Shown: in pieces, positions 46,579 to 59,086 of the stretch | How positions within the stretch are numbered: the first letter of the stretch is position 1 | How the letters are laid out: each line of letters opens with the position of its first letter | Assembly: GCF_026210795.1 (NCBI RefSeq) | Contig: NC_089430.1 | Location: forward strand, 5,766,001-5,830,000 | Direction of reading: 5' to 3' | From: Rhizophagus irregularis | Taxonomy: Eukaryota; Glomeromycota; Glomeromycetes; Glomerales; Glomeraceae | DNA length: 64,000 nucleotides | Notes under the pieces: generated by a model | Seen by the model: the letters and a program-made list of their open reading frames with translations, nothing else | Database searches by the model: none | What the model was told of the DNA's origin: nothing | Translations under genes and position numbers: made by a program

Positions 46579-47884
46579 GTAAATTAGTATATCATTTAAT
46601 AAAAATGTGAATATTTTAAATCTTACTAAATATGTTAAATTTTGATTTTTATAGATTATGTTGCACTATAAAGTAGATGTGAGTGATAAAATTATTAAAT
46701 TTTATGGAATAACTCAAGAACCAGAAACAAAAAATTATGGGATGGTTTTGGATTATGCAGAAAATGGAAGTTTGAGAAATTTTTTAAATATGAATCAATG
46801 TAAATTAGATTGGTATGATAAATTTAAATATTTATGGATTATTGCATATGGACTTAGTTTTATTCATCGAAATGAATTAATTCATCGAGATTTACATATT
46901 GGAAATATACTTCATACGGGTAATGATGTTAAAATAACTGACGTAGGATTATGTAAACCTGCGGATTATTTCGTATCAGAAAATACAAGAGACAAAATAT
47001 ATGGTAATTTACCCTATGTAGCTCCTGAAATTTTACGAGGAAAAAATTATACCAAAGCTGCAGATATTTATAGTTTTGGAATAGTTATGTATGAAGTAAT
47101 TTCCGAATTATCTCCATATCATGATTTAAGTCATGAAGGAAATTTAGCTATAAAAATTTGTCAAGGACTTAGACCAAGATTTAATATTAAAGTACCCGAA
47201 TTAATTATACATTTAATTAAAAGATGCTTAGATGCAAATCCATCAGAACGACCAACAGCATATGAAATTTACAAAATTTTACGCAGTTGGTGTGATAATC
47301 GTGTAACAGAAATACAAAAACAGATTAAAGAATCAGAAGAAATAAATAAGTTAGCAACTGACGGGATGTCTTCAACCAGCTTAGGATTTTTACATGAAAC
47401 AAATTCTGAAGCAATCTATACAAGTAGATTACTTAGTTTTGATAATCTTCCTAAGGCGAAAAATTCCGAAGCAATTTATACAAGTAGATTGCTTAGTTTT
47501 GATAATCTTCCCAAGGCCAAAAATTCTGATGATTATTATAAATACAAGGATAACATAATTAGCGTCGAATTTTCAGGTATTGTTAAATAAAAAAGTATAT
47601 AATCATAAAAAAAAATACTACTAAAAGATTATTTATTAAATAGCATCGTTATCTCAACAAATTGATGTTTCTCGATTGGACATTAATGATAGTAATCTTC
47701 CTGAACCAAAACATTCTGATTACGAACAAAATAATGACATTATAAGCATGGAATATTCAGGTATTAATTTAATACTCATAAAGGATTAAGATTTATAAGT
47801 ATTAACGAAATTTTATTTTGTTAAATAGAAACCTTACAAATTGATATTTCTCAATTGAATATCAATGAAGATGGTGAATTATAA
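44365..47884 (+). CDS. kinase-like gene C: five N-lobe modules plus one C-lobe, two modules with stops
   Basis: Inferred exons: 44365-44751, 44817-45233, 45299-45685, 45752-46153, 46219-46578, 46655-47576, 47644-47760 and 47829-47884. Start MKSLMDTLIKKLKLN leads into the Cys motif. Modules 1, 2 and 5 are open. Module 3 has TAA at 45554 in the glycine-loop region and module 4 has TAG at 45764 replacing the Tyr of YGITQ. All module junctions are phase 0, so skipping both gives 752 residues in frame. Module 5 has IAKGGFAKVY, with Ala for the third loop Gly, and FIALKIL. The C-lobe has LIHRDLHIGNIL, ITDVGLC (DVG for DFG), YVAPEILRG and AADIYSFGI. The tail carries a 20-residue duplication and two extra tail exons ending NEDGEL. 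Likely expressed only with exon skipping, or decaying. Confidence 0.7.
47402..47521 (+). repeat. 60-bp tandem duplication in the kinase C tail
   Basis: Two adjacent 60-bp copies encode NSEAIYTSRLLSFDNLPKAK twice, differing mainly at third codon positions. The corresponding part of genes A and D has a single copy (SEAIYTSRLLNF..LPEP). In frame, so the tail simply gains 20 residues. Confidence 0.85.
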
Positions 47885-49615
47885 ATTATAAAATTATATG
47901 ATCACAATCTACTGCTGTGGTACAAGATATTTATTTATCATTTAGTTTGCTACATATAACTAATTCCTATTTTTTTTAATGTATTATTTTTAATTTAGAT
48001 TCTATTTAATGTTTAGTATTTCGGACGAAAATGAATTTGTTTTTCTTTTGCTTTCAATAATTAATTGAATTACGATTTTTTTTATAAAGAGACTAAGTTA
48101 AAGTGATGGAAAAAGATATGGGAGTAGCATTAAATAGAATTTAAATTGTAATGATTTCTTAATTCAATAAAAATATAGACTATAAAATTTATCAAAGAGA
48201 TGGATTCCGTTATGTAAATCACCGTTTACATCAATAAAAGCGATTTTCAACTTATTAACTCTTGTATTACGCTCGGATAACGAAGATTAGTTTATTACAG
48301 TAATCATATTTTTTCATTCCCATCCTCTTGGGACAGTGCGATCGCGCTTTTTTTCATTATTATTTTTTTTTTTTAAACCGAAATTTTTTTTCAAATTTTG
48401 TTTCATTAACCCATTTTCATTTTTTCCTTAACCCATTTGTTTCTTTGAACAGATATTTTCATTAAACCGATTTTTTTTTAATAATTTTTTTTTTATTAAC
48501 TTTTTTTCTATTTAACTTTTTTTCTAATTAAAATTTATGTATTTCACCACGATAAGGCGGTAAGCACCTTTTTCCAATTTTTTTTTAATAATTTTTTTTC
48601 TTGGTTTTTTTTACTAATATTTTCTTTTCTATTTTTTTTTTTTTGTTCTTCTGCCTTATATATATTATATAATTTTTGGAAAATACCCAGCCAAAAAAAA
48701 AAAACAATTTTAATCCCAATTTATTGATTTTGGACTACATATGTCCATGTGGCGCAATAAATTTAATAACAAATAAAAAACTTCATGAACTTTATGTTAT
48801 TCATTTCAAATATTAATAGAACTCCTCCTTATGACAAATAAATTTAAAGAAGCAGAATATTTTATCTTAATCTGGCTATAGTAAATTTATGAACTAAAGT
48901 TATAAGAAAGAATCATGTTATTAATGATTTGGTTTAGAACCTATTTTTATTCTTGACAAATGTTTTTTTTCAAGAGAAATTTTTTTTTCAGATTTGTATA
49001 TTTTATTTATTCAACTCAAAAACTCTAACTTAAAGAAGAAACTTATATTAATTAAAATATTCTTTTTTTTAAAAAAAAAAAGATTTTGGTGAATGTGGAT
49101 TATTCGTTTTTACGCTACGCACTTTAGGATAAAAGTTTCATCATTTTCATTTTTTAAAAAAAAAATGATTTTTTGTTTGAAAATAAAAGGTCAATATAAT
49201 AGCGGATTTAGCGTGAAGAAAAAAAATTCTATTTTGAGAAATTATTTTAAAAACCACAAAATATTTGTAATAAATAAATAAAAATCACAGTTTATATTTG
49301 TTTTTTTTTTTTTTTTTTTTGGTAAATGACACTTTATTTTTTATATGATAGAGAACATACAAAATCTATAAAGCATACCTTGAGTTTGACAAAACCTTTG
49401 TCTCCCTCCATACCAAAACCGTTACCTCATATAGTAACGTTGTAGTACCATTTCCTACTACATAACGAACCCTACTAAATAGATGATGTATGATTAAAAT
49501 TACAAAAAATTATAGATAAAAAAAATAACACTACATTCAAATAAAAAGATAATAATAATCCTATGTTGGAAAAATTTTCTACGTGAAATCACGTCACTAA
49601 CGCACTTTACTCAAC
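47885..49615. other. intergenic, T-rich repeats
   Basis: 48240-48340 contains ATTCCCATCCTCTTGGGAC, shared with the repeat near 14.07 kb. 48340-48660 is T-rich with repeated ATTAACCCATTT-like phrases. About 49300-49330 is a poly-T run, and 49330-49365 (CACTTTATTTTTTATATGAT, AGAGAACATA) resembles 50808-50840. No gene is supported; a 62-codon frame at 49093 is in low-complexity sequence. Confidence 0.4.
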
Positions 49616-50222
49616 CTATTCCTTGTCCTCGATTCTCCATCTCTTTTTATATTCTTTTTCCATTACATTCTTAGCGGCTCTTTTATTGTTAATGTTCTTT
49701 TCGTCCGTTTCCCTATTTTCCTCTTTTACTCTTTTTGTGAAGATTATAAAGACTTCAAAAAGCCCACTAACTAACACCACAAAGAGCCAGAAATATAAAT
49801 AGGGAATAATAGGAGAGCCACCGGTGTTCTGTAGTGACTCCGTGGTAGGGTTGTAGTTATATTCGACGTCTCAAGAGAAGTTGTCGAAGCAAGTGTCGTA
49901 TAGTGATGAGATCTTCATTGTATTTCTTGTGTTTTTTATCACGTGGGTGTTTGCAGAAAAGTTCTGGAAGCTTCCGTTCTTTGTATAAATTTTTTTCCTC
50001 TTAGATGATGTCAGTGTGCTCAGTGTGCAATTCAATTGGTGCTGTGTCGATTTGTGGTAGATCAATAAAATTGGCGTAATGCGCAGCAGGAAGAAGCGAA
50101 GCTATGGTCTGTCTGTCAAAGAGATGAGTAAGTTTGTTCGTCCAAGCTATCCAGTTTTCGAGAGCCTGTGGTCGTGCCACAAAATGTGAGCGTTTTCGTT
50201 TGACGTCGTCGGGATTAATACG
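49616..50222 (-). pseudogene. remnant of an unknown gene with a membrane segment
   Basis: Two coding-like blocks on the minus strand stand out by higher G+C. Block 1 (50222-50001): INPDDVKRKRSHFVARPQAL, ENWIAWTNKLTHLFDRQTIA, then stop. Block 2 (about 49920-49616): SSLYDTCFDNFS, TGA (49873-49871), then DVEYNYNPTTESLQNTGGS, a hydrophobic helix (PYLYFWLFVVLVSGLFEVF), and a charged tail (KRVKEENRETDEKN). One transmembrane helix near the C-terminus is plausible. No start ATG is found in frame with block 1, and the linking intron is unclear. Either a spliced gene with one nonsense codon or a pseudogene; family not recognised. Confidence 0.4.
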
Positions 50223-51582
50223 TTATTGTTGAAAAGTATGTGTTACACATTATAAATCGTTAATTATTAAATTATACTATAGGTTGACGTTAATTAATTA
50301 TCGTTAGAAAGCTCATGTCGTAAATGTAACGTAATTAAATTTTTTTAAAAAAAAGAGAAAAGAAATATTAGAAAAAGCTATTTTATTTTAACAATTTTTT
50401 TTTAAAAAAAACAAATAAGTTTCAAAATGAAACTTACTGATCCAAAGGAAGCCAATACCTAAAAATGAAAGTGATTTTTTAAAAAGGAAAAAAAAATTTC
50501 AACTTGTTGTTATTACACAAGTACTCCCTTATTTCTATTGCATAAAAAAAACTCTTATAAATATCCATTTCATAATACATCACAATTTCAGTTCATTATG
50601 TAATCTAAAAAGCAAATTATAAAATAAATAATTAGTAAAATTGAGAATTATAAAAGACAGTAGATAGAGTTGAATACAACGTTCACTTTACTTGAATTAG
50701 TGTGTAACCTGAGAAGTATTTTATAGGATTTGAGTGTGATGAAAAACTGTTTCACGAAAAAGAAAAATGATTTTGTACCTTTTTTATTTTTTTTGTGGTA
50801 AAACGTAATACTTTATTAATTATATTATAGAGAACATATCTGAAGTTTGAAAATAAACAAAAGTCTTAATACCACATCTTCACCATAACCAATGAAGTAA
50901 CCCTAATATACACTTGTTTTAAGAAACAGGATTTGAAAATAATTTACTATGCCATCAATTTATTATTCATTCATTATTTAAATTATCGAATTTTAAGTTT
51001 TGCATTAATTACTTTTAAAATTAAAAAAATTATTTTGACCAAGATTATACATGGGTAGTATCATTAACTAGATTATTAGGTCACGAGATTACCAATCCCA
51101 TAACTCAAAAATTGAAATAAATTTCTGAAAACCTGTTTTAAGTTTTAACTTGATTTTCTGAATCCATCTCGATCCTAAAACTGTATCAAATAATGTGATG
51201 GAAAATCAATGAATTTTTTTGCAATTGAAAAATCAATTATTCTTTTTTTTAGGATAATAAAAGAGAAGAATTTACACAATTAATCTCAACAGGTATTTTT
51301 GTAATTATGTTCATTATGATTTTATGATGAAATCAAATTTAATTTTTTGTAATTTTTTTGCGAATCAAATTACAAATATATAGAAGGTTTATTTTTATTT
51401 TTAAATATAATGATCAATGATTAATCGAACAATTTGTTCTATTTCTACCAAAATAACCTACTAAAAGCACCTTTGCCGCCAATTCTGACTGACTATTTAA
51501 AAAAGAAATTTACAAAAAATTTAGATAACATATAACTTTAATTTTTTAATTGATCTTTTTTAATTGACCTATTTTATTTATT
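50223..51582. other. intergenic, no gene seen
   Basis: A+T-rich. 50808-50900 resembles 49330-49450 (ACTTTATT..ATAGAGAACATA, then AC..CA(C/T)CATAACC), an old duplicated segment about 1.5 kb apart. Nothing else is visible. Confidence 0.4.
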
Positions 51583-52102
51583 TTATTTTCTAAATTTATT
51601 ATTAAAATCTGATAAATATTCGGATATTCCATAACTATAAATTTTAACGTGATATAATTTTACTATATTAGTGACTATGATTTGTTTAACGTTTGTATTT
51701 TGGGTAGTTCGGCCACTGATTGACGAGATGGGCGGTATGGATTTGCTAGCATGGATTTGTAATCGAGCTAGTCCACCTTGGAAATTATCAGAAGATAAAG
51801 CAGCCGATGTTTCTTTTATTATCATTATTGACAAAGCGAAAGATATTTATAATGTTAATAACATACCATCAACTCAATATCTCAATGCGTGCTCAAAGTC
51901 CTATTTTATGAAGAGAATCGGTCAACATTCTTGCTATTGTTATCCAGATATCACGAATCATCTATTTATTGAGAGGTTAAGGAGGTTACATAATACTAGT
52001 AGTTATTATAGTTATATTGCAACATCTATTACTATAAAAAATTATCGCATACCCTTAAATATAAAATTTAATAATTTAATAAAAATATACATACACATTT
52101 AA
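51583..52102. other. G+C-richer island open on both strands
   Basis: Plus-strand frame 51671-52102 reads FVFWVVRPLIDEMGGMDLLA then WICNRASPPWKLSEDKAAD. The minus strand (51834-51583) reads SAALSSDNFQGGLARLQIHA then SKSIPPISSISGRTTQNTN. The core 51700-51800 has clearly higher G+C than its surroundings and codon-like structure in both directions; the far 3' part of the plus frame is low-complexity. I cannot tell which strand, if either, is coding. It may be an exon of a decayed gene or a fragment of a mobile element. Confidence 0.3.
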
Positions 52103-52379
52103 CAAGAACCAGCCAGCAATTTTTCTGTAAAGTTTTTTTTGGTTTAATATTTATTAGTCTTTAGGAAAACTTTTCATTTACTACCTTTAAAGAGGTTGGC
52201 TTTATTAATTGATAAAATTCACAACACTTTATACCTTCTATAAATTACAATATTTACTTTTAAAGGTAGTTTATTACTATATTACTATTCATAAAATCGA
52301 AGAAATTAATAAAAAGTTGTCATAGAATTGTTAGGAACAAAATTGTCTTATTTTATTACTTTATTTAATAAATTTAAAA

Positions 52380-52870
52380 ATTAAAAAAAAATTGGGGAAT
52401 GAAAAAGGATAAAAAAAGAAATCAGTTTAAAAAAAAGGGAAATTTCCGAAAAAAAAAGGAATCCGAAAAAAAAATAAGTATCGAAAAAAATTCTGAAAAA
52501 AAGGACGATAATTCGGTCCAAAAAGAGTGAAAAAAAATTTTTTTTAAAAAAAATAATACGGTCTAAAAAAAAAGATCGAAAAAAAATTAATATAAAAAAA
52601 ATCGGTCTTAAAAGACCAAAACAATAGGATTATTTAAAAATAATTTTTCAGTTTGAATAAAAATTAAACTTAAATGGGAAAAGAACGAGAAAAAAGATGA
52701 AAAATTTAAAAAAAAATAAAATTAATAATCAAAAAAAAATTCTGATTAAGATCAGCGGAGCAGGTCACGGGTTTTAATTATATGGCATGGGATTTCAAGT
52801 TACACAATTCACACTATTTATACATGCTAGTCTAAACGTTACGGTTACACATTGTATTTTTTTGTTATAT
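52380..52870 (-). repeat. dispersed repeat, copy 3 (inverted) with A-rich tract
   Basis: The minus strand shows TAACGTTTAGACTAGCATGT then ATAAATAGTGTGAATTGTGT (about 52850-52805), matching the copy at 3.43 kb, followed by a long T-rich tract (A-rich on the plus strand, 52380-52740) as in copy 1. The A-rich part includes repeated CCGAAAAAAA and GGTC(C/T)(A/T)AAAA phrases. Confidence 0.45.
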
Positions 52871-53774
52871 AGATAGATACGTAAACTCAAACCTGACCCT
52901 TTTATATATATTTCTGGGACCTATTCGTGTATTAGGCAAAAAATCATATACTAGGCAATTAAAACCGTGTATCTGGTATTATATAAACCACTTATTTGGC
53001 CACTTCAAACAAAATAACTAACGCCACCTAACGGTACTAGCTTGTATAAATATTGGAAATCAAATTTAATTGAGCTCCTGAAGCGCTGAATAATGAATAT
53101 TATATGCTATTAATAATATTAAATTTATAATGTATTTACAGCAAATATACATTCTATTAACTTCATGGATTTAATCTCGTTTCTTTATTTATAGTCTAAA
53201 ATCAAATAATAAAATTGAAAAATAGAGAGAACAAGCGGGCGAAATGTATTTTTAAATAACAAGGTTCTTTGACCCTATTCTTTTCATCGCTTCCAATTAA
53301 TACACCAATGAATAAAAAATTTTCAACTTTCAATATAGCGTGATTATAAAAAAAAGTCAATTTTATAAAAATTTATTATATAAAAAAATTTTATGTTCTG
53401 TATACATTATATTCATTTAATGTAATTTTTGACATCATGATCTCAACTTTTGGATAAAAGTCATAATATACTGTATTTCAATATTTACACACTACAAAGT
53501 AACAAGGTTACAATAATTTTACATATTATAAAGTTAACAGATAAATTGGACATAAAACGGATAAACCACATGATGAATACTCCAATTAAAACTAAGGGTT
53601 TGAAAAAGTATACTAATGTTTGAGGTGTGAAATGATTCATTTAAACATTATTTCTATCATACAATTCAAAATCAACCAACAAGGGTAATATATATAATTC
53701 TGTTTAGCAGTACTTCAAATTTTGATGTGTTTCTTCTGACAAAATTCAAACACTTTTTATCTATTATATCAAAG

Positions 53775-54063
53775 TAGAGCTTGGACTCGCACTCATGTAA
53801 CTCGAGTTGACTCGAGCTGAACTTGCACTCGAGTCAGAAATTTCTTGACTCGAGTCAACCAGGATCACGTGGTTGATAGTGCCGGCTGAACCCTATTTGT
53901 AATTCCTGCCGGCACTATGACTATAACGGTCTGGGTAAAATTATGGATAAGTTTTTTGGCCCGCACTTTAACTTTGACTCAAATTAGCTCAACTCGAGTC
54001 CTGACTCGAGTCTTGGACTCGTTCTTGACTCGTTTTACTCGAGTTGACTCAGTCCAAGCTCTA
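53775..54063. mobile_element. 289-bp MITE with TIRs, CTCGAG repeats and internal palindrome
   Basis: Perfect 13-bp terminal inverted repeats: TAGAGCTTGGACT (53775-53787) and AGTCCAAGCTCTA (54051-54063). The outer TA on both sides could be the target duplication of a Tc1/mariner-type element. Both arms contain many copies of CTCGAGT(C/T) and GACTCG, so the element can fold on itself. In the centre a perfect 11-bp inverted repeat, ATAGTGCCGGC (53876-53886) and GCCGGCACTAT (53908-53918), encloses 21 bases and may be a second element nested in the first. No coding capacity. Confidence 0.75.
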
Positions 54064-54779
54064 TATTAAAGTATTGCCAAGCCAATAATAGGATTAGCTG
54101 CTTTTTTATTCACAATATAAGAGGACAATGGCTACTTACTTTTTTGATTAGACTAATCAGTATTTGGTTGACATCCCTTGGCTGCATGAAGAACTAGGTG
54201 AATAAGAACAACACCAAATTTTCATTGTCAAGCCAAAGAAAAGAATTATATAATAGGCTAGGATTCCTGTTGTAATTGTAATAATTTTTATGACCTTTGG
54301 TTAGGTAGGATTCTGCTTCATTTCAATTCAATTTTTTTCTCTCAAGTTTAGAAGCAAAAGTTATTTCCACATGATGATTTTCTTTCATGGTTAAATAAAT
54401 CATTGACTGATATTTATTATAGTATTAAATTTTAGATAACGAATAATTAGGATGACTTTATAAACATATAATATATGGCACAAATAACCTAGAAATGCTT
54501 CACCTATGTATCTAAATTATGGTTTTAAATGAATAAATCAAAAATTTTCCCAAATTATTTAATTATCAAGAATTCACGTGCGTTAAAATTAAAAATGATC
54601 GGCAAATAATCGTTGTAAAAAATTCAGCCCACATTGCGTAATACATAATTATGCATAAGTATTGTTCTTCCATTTATTAAAGCATCGGGCGAAATTGTTT
54701 TTTTCTTACTATTACTACTGAAAATTTTTTTTTAATTTCTGCCTTTTATATGTATTGATTTTAGTTGAAAACACTCTCA
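54064..54779. other. upstream region of kinase D
   Basis: A+T-rich; short palindromic phrase ATAATTATGCATAAG near 54645. No gene or clear promoter motif recognised. A TTTTAG just before 54765 could serve as a splice acceptor if an upstream leader exon exists. Confidence 0.35.
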
Positions 54780-57700
54780 ATGAATCCCTTTGTCAAAAGT
54801 ATCAAAAAGCTGACTACGTCATGTGATTGTGATCGTGAATGTAATGCAAAACGGTTTAACCAAAATTTTAAAAATTGGACTAGCGGTAATAATGATATTG
54901 ATAAATTTATTCAAAATACTCAGCTATCAGTTCATAAGTATAATGTGTGTCAAGCATTAGAATGGATACCTTATGGTAGACTTTATGATGTTAAATATAT
55001 TGCAGAAGATGATAAGTTTGGCAACGTGTACAGAGCAAATTGGTTTGATGGACGCCTAAATGGATGGAATGATGAAAGTCAAAATTGGGAAAGAAAAGGT
55101 CAAAATATGTTTGTAATTTTGAAAATTTTAAATGATCAAGCAAGTATTAATAAATTATATTTATTACATCATCACGCCATGGTAAATATTCATATTGTAC
55201 TGCGCCATTTGTGGAAAAACTGCCAGTTGAAATAGTTGATTTTTACTAATATTTCTAACTTTAATATATTGTAGATTGCAGTGCCTCATGAAGTTTATGG
55301 AATAACTCAAGATCCAGAAACCAAGAACTATATGGTAGTTTTGAATGATATATGTGAAAAATGTAATAATGTGTGTAATTCAATACATTTTCAACAAAAT
55401 TTTAAAAATTGGACTAGCGGTAATAATGATATTGATAAATTCATTCAAGATACTCAGCTGTCAGCACATACTTATTATGAGGTAAAAAATGCATTAGAAT
55501 GGATACCTTATGATAGACTTTATAATGTTACGGAAGATAATGAGTTTGGAAAAGTGTACAGAGCAAATTGGACTGATGGACGCCTAAATGAATGGAATTA
55601 TGGTAATCAAAATTGGAAAAGAAAAGATCAAAATATGTTTGTAATTCTGAAAATTTTAAATCTAGAAAGCATTAAATTTAAATTTAGATATAAGGTATAA
55701 TAAATTTATCGAAAGTTTCATTTTCTTTGTGAATTATAATATAAATTAATCACATTTACGATGCCATTTTGTGAAAAAAAAAGGTGTTTTAAGAAACAGA
55801 TGGTTGAATATTTTATTTTTACTAATACTTCTAACTTTAATATATTGTAGATTGCAGTATCTCATATAGTTTATGGAATAACTCAAGATCCAGAAACCAA
55901 GAACTATATGGTAGTTTTGAATGATATATGTGAAAAATGTAATAAAGTGTGTAATTCAATACATTTTCAACAAAATTTTAAAAATTGGACTAGTGGTAAT
56001 AATGATATTGATAAATTCATTCAAGATACTCAGCTATCTGCTCATGGTGGTGCAAGAAAGGTGTTAGAATGGATACCTTATGATAGACTTTATGATGTTA
56101 AATATATTACAAAAAATGAGTTTGGTAAAGTGTACAGAGCAAATTGGATTGACGGACGCCTAAATGGATGGAATGTTCTTTATCAAAAATGGGAAAGAAA
56201 AGATCAAAATATGTTTGTAATTCTGAAAATTTTAAATAATCAAGCAAGTATTAATAAAGTATATTTATTACATCATCATGCCATGGCAAATATTCATATT
56301 GTACTGCGCCATTTGTGGAAAAAATTGCTAGTTTGAAAAACAAATAATTGAAAATTCATTTTTACTAATATTTCTAATTTTAATATATTGTAGATTGTAG
56401 TGCCTCATGAAGTTTATGGAATAACTCAAGATCCAGAAACCAAGATCTATATGGAAGTTTTGAATGATATATGTGAAAAATGTAATAATATGTGTAATTC
56501 AATACATTTTCAACAAAATTTTAAAAATTGGACTAGCAGTAATAATGATATTGATAAAATCATTCAAGATACTCAGCTATTAGCACATACTTATTATGAG
56601 GTAAAAAATGCATTAGAATGGATACCTTATGATAGACTTTATAATGTTACGGAAGATAATGAGTTTGGCAAAGTGTACAGAGCAAATTGGACTGGTGGAC
56701 GCCTAAATAAATGGAATTATGATTGGAAAAGAAAAGATCAAAATATGTTTGTAATTCTGAAAATTTTAAATAATCCATCAAGTGTTACATTTGAACTTAT
56801 ATATAAGGTATAATAAATTTATTAAAAGTTTCATTTTTTTGTGAATTATTAATAATATTGTACTGGTTATTTTGTGAAAAAAATTTGCCAGTTGATTTAA
56901 AAGCAAATAAATAAAATTTTACTTTTACTGATATTTCTATTGTAGATTGCAGTACCTTATAAAGTTCATGGGATAACTCAAGATTCAGAAACTAGGAACT
57001 ATATGGTGGTTTTAGATTTCAATAAATGTGGAAAATGTAATAATGTGTGTAATTCAGTGCATTTTCAACGAAATTTTAAAAATTGGACTAGTGGTAATAA
57101 TGATATTGATAAATTCATTCAAGATACTCAGCTATCAGTACATACTTATTATGAGGTAAAAAATGCGTTAGAATGGATACCTTATGAAAGACTTTATGAT
57201 GTTAAATATATTGCAAAAGATGATGAGTTTGGCAAAATGTACAGAGCAAATTGGATTGATGGACGCCTAAATGAATGGAATGATGAAAATCAAAATTGGA
57301 AAAGAAAAGGTCAAAATATGTTTGTAATTCTGAAAATTTTAAATAACCCAGCAAGTATTTCATCAAAATATATAGATAAGGTATAATAAAATTATTAAAA
57401 GTTTATAATATAAATTAATCACATTGTACTATGCCATTTTGTGAAAAAAAAGTTGGTTTAATGAAACAGATGGTTGAATATTTCATTTTTACTAATACTT
57501 CTAACTTTAATATATTGTAGATTGTGGTAACTCATAAAGTTTATGGAATAACTCAGGATCCAGAAACCAAGAACTATATGGTAGTTTTGAATTATATATG
57601 CGAAAAATGTGATAAAGTATGTAACTCAATGCATTTTCAACAAAATTTTAAAGATTGGACTAGTGGTAATAATGATATTGATAAAATTATACAAGATACT

Positions 57701-59086
57701 CAGCTATCAGCACATACTTATTATAAGGTAAAAAATGTATTAGAATGGATACCTTATAATAGACTTTATAATATTAAATCAGAAGATGATGAGTTTGGCA
57801 AAGTGCACAGAGCAAATTGGATTGATGGAAATATTACATATAAAGATAATTGGTATTTTGACAGTAGTTGGAATGATAAAAATCAAGATTGGGATAGAAA
57901 AAATCAAAAAATGATAGTAATTCTGAAAATTTTAAATAATCCATCAAGCATTACATTAGAATTTATAAATAAGGTATAATAAATTTTCATTTTGTAAATC
58001 AATATTGTACTGCGCCATTTTGTAGTTAAAAAATTCATTTTTACTAATATTTCTAACTTTAATATATTGTAGATTGCAGTGCCTCATGAAGTTTATGGAA
58101 TAACTCAAGATCCAGAAACCAAGAACTATATGATAGTTTTGAATGATATATGTGAAAAATGTAATAAAGTGTGTAATTCAATACATTTTCAACAAAATTT
58201 TAGAAATTGGACTAGTGGTAATTATGATGTTGATAAGTTTATTCGAGATACTCAGCTATCAGATCATAACTATTATAAGGTAAAAAATGCATTAGAATGG
58301 ATACCTTATTATAGACTTTATGATGTTAAATATATTGCAGAAGAACATGAGTTTGGCAAAGTGTACAGAGCAAATTGGATTGATGGATATCTAAATGAAT
58401 GGAATGTTGAAAATCAAAATTGGGAAAGAAAAGATCAAAATATGTTTGTAATTCTGAAAATTTTAAATAATCCATCAAGTGTTACATTAGATTTTATAAA
58501 TAAGGTATAATAAATTTATCAATGTTTGTAAATTATAATATAAATTAATCACATTGTACTATGCCATTTTGTGAAAAGAAAAATTGCCAGTTGATTTAAA
58601 AACAAATTGATAAAATTTTACTTTTACTGATATTTCTACTTTAATACTATATTGTAGATTGCAGTATCTTATAAAGTTCGTGGGATAACTCAAGATCCAG
58701 AAACCAGAAACTATATGGTGGTTTTAGATTTCAATAAATGTGGAAAATGTGATGTTACATGCAATTCAATACATTTTCAACAAAATTTTAAAAATTGGGC
58801 CAGTGGTAATAATGATATCAATAAATTTATTCAAAATACTCAGCTATCAGTTCATGAGAATGATTGTGAAATATTGCATATATTAGAATGGATACCTTAT
58901 GATAGACTTTATGATATTAAATATATTGCAAAAGGTGGGTTTGGAAAAGTATATAGGGCAAGATGGATTGATGGTCATATAGATAAATGGAATAACTATA
59001 ATTGGAAAAGGAATGATCAAAACATGGTTGTAGCTCTGAAAAGTTTAAATAATTCAAGAAATATTACATTAGAATTTATGAATGAG
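54780..59086 (+). repeat. exon-repeat array D, eight kinase N-lobe modules
   Basis: Eight exons of 402-453 bp. Modules 2 to 7 are the most alike, including identical boundary text (VYGITQDPETKNYMVVLN, HFQQNFKNWTSGNNDIDK) and introns ending CTAACTTTAATATATTGTAG. This points to recent expansion or gene conversion in the array centre. Modules 5 and 8 share the variant VLDFNKCGKC, indicating a multi-module duplication unit of three. Module 6 carries an insert (NITYKDNWYFDSSWN). Confidence 0.85.

Noticed and set aside
54765-54779. TTG at 54765 as start of kinase D
   Set aside because: ATG at 54780 is in the same frame and is a normal eukaryotic start; the TTG has an acceptor-like TTTTAG just before it.
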